A DNA stretch of 40,008 nucleotides, from contig DBZJ01000221.1 of the NCBI GenBank assembly GCA_002311635.1, positions 1 through 40,008 on the forward strand. The letters run 5' to 3'. The notes beneath the pieces are model-generated. The model did no database searches and had not been told where the DNA came from. It saw only the letters and a program-made list of their open reading frames with translations. Below, piece by piece: positions 34,037 to 40,008 of the stretch; the first letter of the stretch is position 1, and every line of letters begins with the position of its first letter. Position numbers and translations under genes: made by a program. The stretch is from Syntrophaceae bacterium UBA1163. Its GTDB lineage: Bacteria > Desulfobacterota > BSN033 > UBA1163.

Positions 34037-35365
34037 ATGACCACTGTTGCGGTAGCTACACTCGGATGTAAGGTGAACCAGTTCGAGTCCGAGGCGCTCA
34101 TGGACGCCTTGGAACAGAGGGGCTATGCTCTTGCTCCGTTCGAGGGAGGGGCAGATGTCGCCATCATTAATACTTGCACGGTGACTCACCGAGCCGATTT
34201 TCAGTCGAGACAGCTGGTTCGAAGGGCCCTGCGATCCAATCCGAACTCTCTGGTCATTGTGACCGGATGTTATCCGCAGGTAGAGCCAGACGCCTTCTTA
34301 GAGATGAAGGCCGAGCTCTATGTTTTAGGAAATAAAGAAAAGCACCAAATCCCTGACTTGCTTTCCTTGATGCAGAAAGGCAAGTTTCCAAAGGTTCGGG
34401 TTGAGGATATTCAGAAGGAGGTACAGTTTTCAGAAACGCCTCTTCATTCTTTTCATCGTCACACCCGGGCCTTCCTGAAAATTCAGGACGGCTGCAATGG
34501 GCGCTGCACTTATTGCATCGTTCCTCATGCGAGGGGTCGATCGAGGAGCCTTCAGCCCCAAAGGGTAATTGAAAATTTGAAGGTATTGAAAGAGAAGGGT
34601 TTTAGAGAAGTCGTCCTCACCGGCATCCATCTGGGCGCCTATGGATTGGAGTTCGGTCCTCCCTTTCCTTTGGAAAAACTCATCAGACAGCTGGAGAAAG
34701 AGGAGACACCTGATCGAATCCGGCTCAGCTCCATCGAGCCGGGAGATTTCTCAACGGAACTTATCTCGACCCTCTCGCAATCCGCGAAGATCTGCCCCCA
34801 TCTTCACATTTCGATCCAGAGCGGAGACGATGAGATTCTGGAAAAGATGAATAGAGGCTACGACCGTTCCTATCTTTCCGATCTCATCCGCGAATTGCAT
34901 CTGAGGATTCCAACGCTCTCCGTCGGAGCGGATGTGATCGTAGGATTTCCAGGGGAGACGGAAGAAAAATTTAAGCATACGTATGAGTTCGTCGAATCTC
35001 TGCCTTTCTCTTATCTTCATGTTTTTCCCTTTTCCAGGAGAAAGGGAACCCCGGCGTTCCAATTCCCTGAGAGGGTAAATGAAAGGGAGATCAAGAAGAG
35101 GGCTGAGGCGATGAGGGAATTAGGAAAACAGAAACGCCTGGCCTTCTATCGCCAGTTTCTCGATCAGGAGCTAAGCGTCCTGATAGAAGACCGTAAAGAA
35201 AAAGGTGCCGGGAGATGGAAGGGGCTTTCCCGAAACTACGTCCCCGTTCTGCTCGTCAACGAAAACGGGATGATGGCCCATCAGGATCGGGTCAATCGGG
35301 AATGGACCGTCAGGGTGACCGGGTTGGCTGAAAAGGGTGTGACCGGAGAAGTTTTGGAGAGATAG
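34037..35365 (+). CDS. mtaB: tRNA (N6-threonylcarbamoyladenosine-A37) methylthiotransferase MtaB
   Basis: A radical SAM enzyme that adds a methylthio group to t6A37 in tRNAs decoding ANN codons. 442 residues from ATG 34037. A TTG at 34022 would add five residues and lies right after the hairpin. The N-terminal domain has cluster cysteines C11 (LGCKVNQFES), C47 (NTCTVTHRAD) and C78 (TGCYPQ). The radical SAM motif is C153-NGR-C157-TY-C160. A C-terminal TRAM domain (about 370-440) ends the protein. NTCTVTHRAD together with LGCKVNQFE points to MtaB rather than MiaB or RimO. One base separates it from rnc. Confidence 0.93.
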   Translation: MTTVAVATLGCKVNQFESEALMDALEQRGYALAPFEGGADVAIINTCTVTHRADFQSRQLVRRALRSNPNSLVIVTGCYPQVEPDAFLEMKAELYVLGNKEKHQIPDLLSLMQKGKFPKVRVEDIQKEVQFSETPLHSFHRHTRAFLKIQDGCNGRCTYCIVPHARGRSRSLQPQRVIENLKVLKEKGFREVVLTGIHLGAYGLEFGPPFPLEKLIRQLEKEETPDRIRLSSIEPGDFSTELISTLSQSAKICPHLHISIQSGDDEILEKMNRGYDRSYLSDLIRELHLRIPTLSVGADVIVGFPGETEEKFKHTYEFVESLPFSYLHVFPFSRRKGTPAFQFPERVNEREIKKRAEAMRELGKQKRLAFYRQFLDQELSVLIEDRKEKGAGRWKGLSRNYVPVLLVNENGMMAHQDRVNREWTVRVTGLAEKGVTGEVLER

Positions 35366-35366
35366 C

Positions 35367-36107
35367 ATGGACGAAGAGAGATTGGCATCTCTAAAAGAAT
35401 TGGAAGGCCGTCTGGGTTATCGGTTCAAAGAGATCAAATGGCTCGACCAGGCCCTCACGCATAAGTCGTTCATCTATGAAACCAATCATCCAGAAAAAGG
35501 TGCCAACGAGGTTTTGGAATTTCTCGGAGATTCGGTCCTCAACCTTGCGGTTAGCTACCTTCTCCTTCACAGATTTCCCGACGCCCAGGAAGGAACCCTT
35601 TCCATGATCAGATCCCAGCTGGTGAAAAGGAGTTTCCTGGCGTCCCTCTCTAAAGACCTTCAATTAGAAGGCTACCTCCTCCTCGGGAAAAGCCAGCAGT
35701 CGAACGGAGGGATGCAAAAATCTTCCATCTTGGCCAATACGTATGAAGCCTTGATCGGAGCGATCTTCATGGACGCAGGGTTCAACCAGGCATTGGAGAT
35801 CATTCAGGAACATTTCGAACCTTATCTTCAGGCCAAAACCCCGTCTGTGGCATTCGATGATTATAAGAGCCTTCTGCAAATATACTCCCAGCAGTCTCAT
35901 GGCGGGTCTCCCCAGTATCGGGTGATGAATGAGTCCGGACCGGATCATGATAAGAGGTTTCAGGCATCCGTCGCAATCGGGGATGAAGTAAAAGGACAGG
36001 GGTGGGGAAAAAGCAAGAAAGAGGCAGAACAGGAAGCAGCCAGAAATGCCCTTGAAGAATTGCAGATTGCAGATCGCAAATTGCAAATTGAAAAACCTGA
36101 GACCTAA
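35367..36107 (+). CDS. rnc: Ribonuclease III
   Basis: Cleaves double-stranded RNA in rRNA and mRNA processing. 246 residues: an RNase III domain with NEVLEFLGDSVLNLAV (E48, E51, D55) and NTYEALIGAIFMDAGF, then a double-stranded-RNA-binding domain (about 163-232). At the position of E. coli Asp114 there is N124 (ILANTYEAL), while the following Glu (E127) is kept. The last 15 residues (LQIADRKLQIEKPET) come from an AT-rich repeat arm (from 36058), so the native tail was probably replaced. The ATG lies one base after the mtaB stop. Confidence 0.94.
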   Translation: MDEERLASLKELEGRLGYRFKEIKWLDQALTHKSFIYETNHPEKGANEVLEFLGDSVLNLAVSYLLLHRFPDAQEGTLSMIRSQLVKRSFLASLSKDLQLEGYLLLGKSQQSNGGMQKSSILANTYEALIGAIFMDAGFNQALEIIQEHFEPYLQAKTPSVAFDDYKSLLQIYSQQSHGGSPQYRVMNESGPDHDKRFQASVAIGDEVKGQGWGKSKKEAEQEAARNALEELQIADRKLQIEKPET

Positions 36108-36153
36108 ATTTCTAAATTTGAAATCTGAAATCTGAAATTTGAAATTAAAGGTC
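36058..36153. repeat. AT-rich dyad element overlapping the rnc 3' end
   Basis: The left arm AATTGCAGATTGCAGATCGC begins inside rnc and shares the 13-base word ATTGCAGATTGCA with the waaA end. An inner dyad pairs GACCT (36101-36105) with AGGTC (36149-36153) and AATTTC (36107-36112) with GAAATT (36141-36146). It ends 2 bases before the radical SAM start and covers its AAAGG ribosome-binding stretch. Confidence 0.65.
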
Positions 36154-36155
36154 GT

Positions 36156-37208
36156 ATGACCTCAAATCCCCTCATCATTCCTATTTTTCTTCCCAATCTG
36201 GGCTGCCGTGAACGCTGTCTCTTCTGCAATCAAAAGGCAGCTGCCGAAGGACTCCCATCCCCCTCTTCCGTTCGAAACTTTATCGAAGCCTCTCTTTCTG
36301 GAATCCCTCACGATAAGAAAAACAGGGAGAAACAGGTCGCTTTTTATGGCGGGAGTTTCACAGCGATCCATAGAGATGATCAAGTTCGTTATCTGAAAGA
36401 AGTTCAGCCCTTCCTCGCCTCTGGTCTGATCGATTCCATTCGCATCTCCACCCGACCTGATGCCTTGGATGAAGAGACGCTTTCCCTGCTCAAAGAATAT
36501 GGGGTGAAGACTATAGAAGTCGGAGTGCAATCGATGATCGATGAAGTCCTCACGCTTGCCAATAGAGGTCATTGTGCAAAAGATACAATCGACGCCGTAT
36601 TCCGATTAAAAAGCGGAAATTTCGAGGTGGGACTTCAGCTGATGATCGGTCTGCCGGGTGATACGTGCGATCGTTTTCTACAAACCCTTGATCGGGTCAT
36701 GGAACTCAAGCCCGATTTCGTGAGGATCCATCCTACGCTCGTCCTTAAAGGCGCTCCCCTCGAAATCCTCTGGAGAAATGGAGGATATTTCCCCCTGTCT
36801 TTGGAAGAGGCTGTTCAGTGGCTTAAAAAAGGCATTCTCAGATTGGAAACTTCATCCCTCTCAATCGCTCGCATCGGCCTTCAGCCTACTAAGGAGTTGC
36901 AAAGGGATTTTCTCGCAGGGCCCTACCACCCTGCCTTTCGACAGCTTGTGGAATCGGCCATCTTTTTCGACATGGCTTCATCTCTTCTTCACGATGCTCA
37001 GAAAAATGAGCATGCTCTATTCTTTTGCCACCCCAAAGAGATTTCAAATCTGAGAGGCCAGAAGAATGAAAATATCTTAAGACTGAAAAAATATTTCAAC
37101 CTCAGCGAGATATCAATCGATGAGAAAAAGGAATTGCTAAGAGGTTACCTGGAACTTCAAACTCAAGCAGGAGAAGTTTCAATCCACAGAAAGTCTCTTG
37201 TTCTCTAG
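36156..37208 (+). CDS. Radical SAM protein, Elp3-like
   Basis: A 350-residue radical SAM enzyme. The cluster motif is C17-RER-C21-LF-C24 near the N-terminus, followed by VAFYGGSFTAI (SAM-binding strand), IRISTRPDALDEETL, GVKTIEVGVQSMIDEVL and VGLQLMIGLPGDT. The sequence resembles the Elp3-type radical domain without the acetyltransferase half. The reaction is unknown. It is last in the mtaB-rnc run, separated by a repeat dyad that overlaps its ribosome site. The 128 bases after it (37209-37336) contain nothing I can support. Confidence 0.86.
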   Translation: MTSNPLIIPIFLPNLGCRERCLFCNQKAAAEGLPSPSSVRNFIEASLSGIPHDKKNREKQVAFYGGSFTAIHRDDQVRYLKEVQPFLASGLIDSIRISTRPDALDEETLSLLKEYGVKTIEVGVQSMIDEVLTLANRGHCAKDTIDAVFRLKSGNFEVGLQLMIGLPGDTCDRFLQTLDRVMELKPDFVRIHPTLVLKGAPLEILWRNGGYFPLSLEEAVQWLKKGILRLETSSLSIARIGLQPTKELQRDFLAGPYHPAFRQLVESAIFFDMASSLLHDAQKNEHALFFCHPKEISNLRGQKNENILRLKKYFNLSEISIDEKKELLRGYLELQTQAGEVSIHRKSLVL

Positions 37209-37336
37209 ATAACATCCTGCGTAACTTCTACCGGAGGAAGATAATACTACGGCTCATCAAGGGCAAAAGTATGATGGTTTCCTCGTCTCTTGCCTCCCAA
37301 ATACTTCTTTGTCGCTTTGCTCTGGATCGTTTCTCA

Positions 37337-37693
37337 TCAATAATTTATGCCGATTTTCTTAGTAATCTTATCCAGGGTTTTGTCGAAGGTCCAAAGGGGA
37401 ACGCCCGTTAATAGAGCCGCCGCAATCAGATGGACATCTATATAGCCTACTCCCTTTCCCATAAGTCGATAATTCTCAATGAATTTTAAGACTTCTCTTT
37501 CTTCGGCTAAGATTGCCATAGGAAGTGATTGAAGATCTATAAGGATTTCACGCCTATTTTTGAGATTCCCACAGGCAAGCTCACCGACAATGAAGGGATG
37601 GGATACAACTTCTCCATTATTCAGTAATTTCTCAAGACCAATATTTCCATGACGAAGGTGAGATACCCATACGGAGGTATCGACGAGAACCAT
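37337..37693 (-). CDS. vapC: VapC-type PIN domain toxin
   Basis: A 118-residue PIN-domain ribonuclease, toxin of a type II toxin-antitoxin pair; relatives cut tRNA or rRNA. The acidic metal-binding residues are present: D5 (VLVDTSVWV), E38 (FIVGELACG), D86 (GYIDVHLIAA) and D104 (WTFDKTL). It follows vapB with one base between the stop and this ATG, the usual coupled order. The toxin appears intact. Confidence 0.93.
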   Translation of the reverse strand: MVLVDTSVWVSHLRHGNIGLEKLLNNGEVVSHPFIVGELACGNLKNRREILIDLQSLPMAILAEEREVLKFIENYRLMGKGVGYIDVHLIAAALLTGVPLWTFDKTLDKITKKIGINY

Positions 37694-37694
37694 T

Positions 37695-37892
37695 TCATTT
37701 CTCCGGTATTCTCCGGCGGGGTATCCTTTTCAGTCCCTTTTCGGTTCCGCCCAGCCTGGCAAGCCTCTTACCGCTTTCCATTGAAATGAGTGCCTCTAAC
37801 CCAAGTTTGACGAGTGTTGTTTTTTCTTTAATGCCTGTCAGCCTTGAAACCTTTTTAATCAGGTTGTCTTCGATGTTTAAGGTCGTTCTCAT
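37695..37892 (-). CDS. vapB: VapB-type antitoxin
   Basis: A 65-residue antitoxin with an N-terminal ribbon-helix-helix DNA-binding segment (MRTTLNIEDNLIKKVSRLTG), as in type II VapB proteins paired with PIN toxins. The basic C-terminal tail (GLKRIPRRRIPEK) would contact VapC. A strong AGGAGG (37903-37898) lies 5 bases upstream. It is expected to repress its own promoter by binding the palindromes at 37910-37943. Confidence 0.9.
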   Translation of the reverse strand: MRTTLNIEDNLIKKVSRLTGIKEKTTLVKLGLEALISMESGKRLARLGGTEKGLKRIPRRRIPEK

Positions 37893-37909
37893 GCCACCCT
37901 CCTGTCTCT

Positions 37910-37948
37910 ATATGCATCAATATGCATGATTTGTGCATATATTGTCAA
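37910..37948 (-). promoter_or_regulatory. vapBC promoter with palindromic operator
   Basis: On the minus strand TTGACA (37948-37943) is a perfect -35; an AT-rich CATATT-like -10 follows 17-18 bases later. Overlapping it are three ATGCAT-like words: TATGCAT (37911-37917), TATGCATG (37921-37928) and GTGCATAT (37933-37940). The dyad AATATGCA/TGCATAT spans 37919-37940. Such repeated palindromes are typical operators of VapB-family antitoxins. Confidence 0.6.
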
Positions 37949-37950
37949 GA

Positions 37951-38100
37951 GCTCGGAATCATTTTCAGGAGAGTATAATTTCTTCATTTATGTCCTGAAT
38001 GATCTAGGCCAGCGACGGCTACAAGGCCTTCGCTGGATTGCCTTGGGTACCGGTTTATGTTCTTGACGCTGTCACCGGTCAGGGGCTGACCCCGACTGCC
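37951..38100. repeat. 150-bp direct repeat, copy A
   Basis: Matches 38774-38923 with no gap and 11 mismatches by eye (about 93% identity). It contains two hairpins: CCAGCGA (38009-38015) with TCGCTGG (38030-38036), and GGTCAG (38077-38082) with CTGACC (38086-38091). It lies between the higBA-type pair and vapB. It has no coding sequence of its own that I can support. Confidence 0.9.
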
Positions 38101-38112
38101 TCTTCCTCAGTC

Positions 38113-38397
38113 TTATGCCGCTTTTTTCAGAGTAACATGCATGCCGGCCTTCGTCGCAAGAGTGATAAGCATTTCAAGGCTAAATCTTTCCCATTTGCCT
38201 CTGATTAAGTCTGATACCCTGGATTGACTAACGCCAAGGAGTTCGGCAGCCTTGGCCTGCGTTAGCTTCTTGGTTTTGATGAACTTCCGGAGATCAGCCA
38301 TGAGATCGGCACGCATCTGAAGAATGGCTGCTTCTTCCGGAGAATACCCGAGATCAATGAATACGTTTCCCGAAGATTTAGTAACGGTGTCTCTCAT
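38113..38397 (-). CDS. higA: XRE-family antitoxin (HigA-like)
   Basis: A 94-residue protein with an N-terminal NVFIDLGYSPEEAAILQMRA segment typical of HigA-like antitoxins and a helix-turn-helix at about 46-66 (TQAKAAELLGVSQSRVSDLI). It overlaps the toxin gene by 4 bases, with toxin first, the usual hig order. It probably neutralises the RelE-like toxin and represses the operon through the palindrome upstream of the toxin gene. The pair lies between two 150-bp direct repeats. Confidence 0.88.
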   Translation of the reverse strand: MRDTVTKSSGNVFIDLGYSPEEAAILQMRADLMADLRKFIKTKKLTQAKAAELLGVSQSRVSDLIRGKWERFSLEMLITLATKAGMHVTLKKAA

Positions 38398-38717
38398 AAG
38401 TTGCCTCCAATCTGCTTGTACCGTTGGCGCGCTACGTCGATATCATGCTGGCTCGTTTTTCGAGTCTTCTTTTGAAATGCATGAAGCACGTAAACCGCAT
38501 CGCGAAGCTTGACGACATAGATTACTCGCCACTCGCCCAAAACGTGGATGCGTATTTCCTTCGCGCCCGGGCCGATCACGCGCATTGGTTTCCAGTCACT
38601 TGGTTCGAGTCCGTTTTGAACCGCGCGGAGCTCAAAGCCTGCGGCACGGCGAGCTTCATTCGGGAAATTCCTAAGATCATCGAGGCTCGATCCCACGAAG
38701 TTCAGCGGCTTCATCAT
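38394..38717 (-). CDS. higB: RelE/HigB-type toxin (phage Gp49-like family)
   Basis: A 107-residue protein of the phage-derived Gp49-like/HigB family, ribosome-dependent mRNA interferases. Motifs: GSSLDDLRNFPNEARRAAGF, the basic MRVIGPGAKEIRIH, GEWRVIYVVKLRDAVYVLHAF and FQKKTRKTSQHDIDVARQRY. It appears intact. ATG ATG gives starts at 38717 or 38714. There is no clear ribosome site, which suits a short leader from the promoter just upstream. Confidence 0.9.
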   Translation of the reverse strand: MMKPLNFVGSSLDDLRNFPNEARRAAGFELRAVQNGLEPSDWKPMRVIGPGAKEIRIHVLGEWRVIYVVKLRDAVYVLHAFQKKTRKTSQHDIDVARQRYKQIGGNL

Positions 38718-38726
38718 TAATAGTAT

Positions 38727-38754
38727 ATTATATAAGTTGTTATATATTTTGCAA
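38727..38754 (-). promoter_or_regulatory. higBA promoter with overlapping operator
   Basis: On the minus strand TTGCAA (38754-38749) and a perfect TATAAT (38732-38727) are 16 bases apart. Across the spacer and -10 lies the perfect palindrome TATATAA-GTTG-TTATATA (38729-38746). This is the layout expected if the HigA-like protein represses its own operon. Confidence 0.6.
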
Positions 38755-38773
38755 GCTCAATGAGTTACTGCAA

Positions 38774-38923
38774 GCTCGGAATCATTTCCAGGAGAGTATA
38801 ATTTCTTCGTTTATATCTTTAATGATTTAGGCCAGCGACGGCTACAAGGCCTTCGCTGGATTGCCTTGGATAACGGCTTATGTTCTTGACGCTGCCACCG
38901 GTCAGGGGCTGACCCCGATTGCC
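38774..38923. repeat. 150-bp direct repeat, copy B
   Basis: Second copy of the repeat at 37951-38100, 823 bases away and in the same orientation. The hairpin stems are unchanged (CCAGCGA..TCGCTGG at 38832-38859 and GGTCAG..CTGACC at 38900-38914), while the mismatches fall outside them. It precedes the higBA promoter. The stretch from here to 39031 has no gene. Confidence 0.9.
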
Positions 38924-39031
38924 CTCTCCCGAGCACATTTTATTACAACAATCAAACCTCCGTCGGAGCACACGCTGAGGCTTACAGGGAGCCCGGTTTA
39001 TCTGCGATCCGCTGAAGCGCTGGGTTAGGAA

Positions 39032-39622
39032 CTACAGTCTCGATTTGTATGGTCCAACGACCGCCCACTCAATACTGCTGTCATGATTTACCGTGTGGTA
39101 TGTTATCTCGCTCTTGTACGTGATACCGAGAAAATCAGTATAATTGAAAGCGAAGGTAACAACGGCCCTTACCACTTTGCCAAGGCTTTCGTTCTTAAGT
39201 ATCGCATCGACGTCATCGCCACTCCTGGTTGTTTCAATATAGCTATTGATTGAAAAGGAACACGCTTGCTGGGGGACTAGATCGACCCCTCGGATGTTGG
39301 AATTGTCTTCGAAGGTCGGCGAGTGACCGTGGGCAGACCGAACAGTAATCCTGTTTTCTGTGATGAATTCTGGTCTTTTTAGCAGCGTTCTTAGATTATA
39401 GGCTTTTGTCATTCCCGCATTCTTGACTATGAACTCCGCCCTAAACGGATCGTCGCCGTGCGGTTTGACACTATCAATGATAATGTTAGGCCTTGAAATG
39501 TAGTACTGAAAACCCAATCCCAACAAGCCAAGTAGTAATGGTAAGATGACGGCAAACAAGACTTTAACGACCTTTCTTGGCTTTTCTGACTTCAATGTTT
39601 CCTTAGTCCTAGCCTTTTTCAT
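39032..39622 (-). CDS. Membrane-anchored protein of unknown function
   Basis: I do not recognise this 196-residue protein. It has a basic N-terminus (MKKARTKETLKSEKPRK), one hydrophobic helix (about 19-41) and a hydrophilic remainder probably outside the cytoplasm. Sequence such as RAEFIVKNAGMTKAYNLRTL and a run of alternating beta-type segments suggest an immunoglobulin-like or CARDB-like fold, but that is a weak inference. AAGGAAC lies about 6 bases before the ATG. It sits between accessory elements, with no functional neighbour. 39623-39790 holds no gene that I can see. Confidence 0.65.
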   Translation of the reverse strand: MKKARTKETLKSEKPRKVVKVLFAVILPLLLGLLGLGFQYYISRPNIIIDSVKPHGDDPFRAEFIVKNAGMTKAYNLRTLLKRPEFITENRITVRSAHGHSPTFEDNSNIRGVDLVPQQACSFSINSYIETTRSGDDVDAILKNESLGKVVRAVVTFAFNYTDFLGITYKSEITYHTVNHDSSIEWAVVGPYKSRL

Positions 39623-39790
39623 CTATGTTCCTTACGAGCCTGTAGAAAAAGTCCAACATCACGATTAGGGGTGGTTTCCGGGAGTCTCTCTTGACCCCTC
39701 CCCAGCATGAGATCGTCGCATACAGAGCATCCTGAGAGATCGTATTTTCTTCCAACTTACCAGTCTCGTGTGAGATTGACTTCTTCTATA

Positions 39791-39884
39791 GCCTCAACGT
39801 TGACCTTAACCAGCGGGGGCAATTAGGCCAGAATGAAAAAAAACACCGGCGTTATCCCCCGTCTGGTTGAAGGCGATGTTAGGT
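39791..39884 (-). other. attC-like dyad (possible integron cassette site)
   Basis: Read on the minus strand, a 94-base imperfect hairpin begins ACCTAAC (39884-39878), which fits the attC R'' consensus RYYYAAC, and ends GTTGAGGC (39798-39791), close to but not matching GTTRRRY. Inside, CCTTCAACCAGACGGGGG (39873-39856) pairs with CCCCCGCTGGTTAAGG (39819-39804), leaving two bulged bases; 4-5 unpaired bases separate outer and inner arms. The stop codon of the edge gene lies in the first box. No integrase is in view. Confidence 0.35.
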
Positions 39885-40008
39885 GTTCATATCCATGTAT
39901 TTCATTTTGTATGCTTTTTCATCAAGAAATGCCCTTTTAAATTTCAGATGGTGAAATTCATCGGCTTTTAGAATGTTTTTAATAGTTAAGGCAACCTCTA
40001 AAAATGTG
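39879..40008 (-). CDS. 3' end of an unidentified gene cut by the window edge
   Basis: An open frame enters from the right edge and stops at TAA (39881-39879), giving 42 uninterrupted C-terminal codons: it reads about FLEVALTIKNILKADEFHHL then FKRAFLDEKAYKMKYMDMNT. The composition looks like a real, Lys-rich helical protein end. No family can be named from this fragment. Its stop lies inside the attC-like ACCTAAC box. Confidence 0.5.
   Translation of the reverse strand, partial: TFLEVALTIKNILKADEFHHLKFKRAFLDEKAYKMKYMDMNT

Noticed and set aside
37209..37336. Short peptides on the minus strand between the radical SAM gene and vapC
   Set aside because: All frames give under 40 codons with no start signal or family resemblance.
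38930..39030. Second attC-like site after the orphan membrane gene
   Set aside because: TCCTAAC is near the first box, but I found no matching end box and no good inner arms.
39630..39665. Sequence resembling an insertion-sequence end (GAGCCTGTAGAAAAAGTCC)
   Set aside because: No matching inverted end, target duplication or transposase fragment is visible nearby.

Overview
The window comes from a Gram-negative (diderm) bacterium. It holds a nearly complete Kdo2-lipid A assembly operon, BamA and Lol export genes, signal-peptide-bearing periplasmic proteins and a c-type cytochrome. Gene order (lysS-lolC-lolD-bamA-ompH-lpxD-fabZ-lpxA-oxidoreductase-lpxB-msbA-waaA-lpxK), a large liv transporter and AT-rich dyad repeats between genes fit a Desulfobacterota-like (former Deltaproteobacteria) lineage. 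That placement is inference from layout, not from a marker-gene search.

Layout. 275-17665 (+) is a long run of envelope genes: lysyl-tRNA synthetase, LolC/E permease, a TPR plus double cyclic-nucleotide-binding protein wedged between LolC and LolD, LolD, BamA, OmpH/Skp, LpxD, FabZ, LpxA, a Gfo/Idh/MocA oxidoreductase, LpxB, MsbA, a DUF374 acyltransferase, WaaA and LpxK. 17681-22291 (+) holds leuA, leuC, leuD and asd, with leuB missing. 22343-27354 (+) is a branched-chain-amino-acid-type ABC transporter (livJHMGF) with a terminator after livJ, followed by a galactolipid-synthase-like glycosyltransferase. 28531-32251 (+) is a compact predicted amidoligase system: two secreted retropepsin-like proteins, an inactive transglutaminase fused to a seven-helix membrane domain, and an ATP-grasp ligase. 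32274-33127 (-) is a small membrane protein coupled to a monohaem cytochrome c, divergent from a UPF0280 gene. mtaB, rnc and a radical SAM gene follow on (+).

The last 2.7 kb (37337-40008, all -) is accessory DNA: vapBC, a higBA-type toxin-antitoxin pair bracketed by two 150-bp direct repeats about 93% identical, an orphan membrane-anchored protein, an attC-like dyad and a truncated gene at the window edge.

Between co-directional genes lie about nine dyad elements of three flavours: AT-rich AAATTTGAAAT type, GGGTTCAAGG type, and CCCTCACCC/GGGTGAGGG hairpins. They extend into the ends of waaA, leuC and rnc and lie against several downstream start sites. No rRNA, tRNA, CRISPR array or intact transposase was seen.
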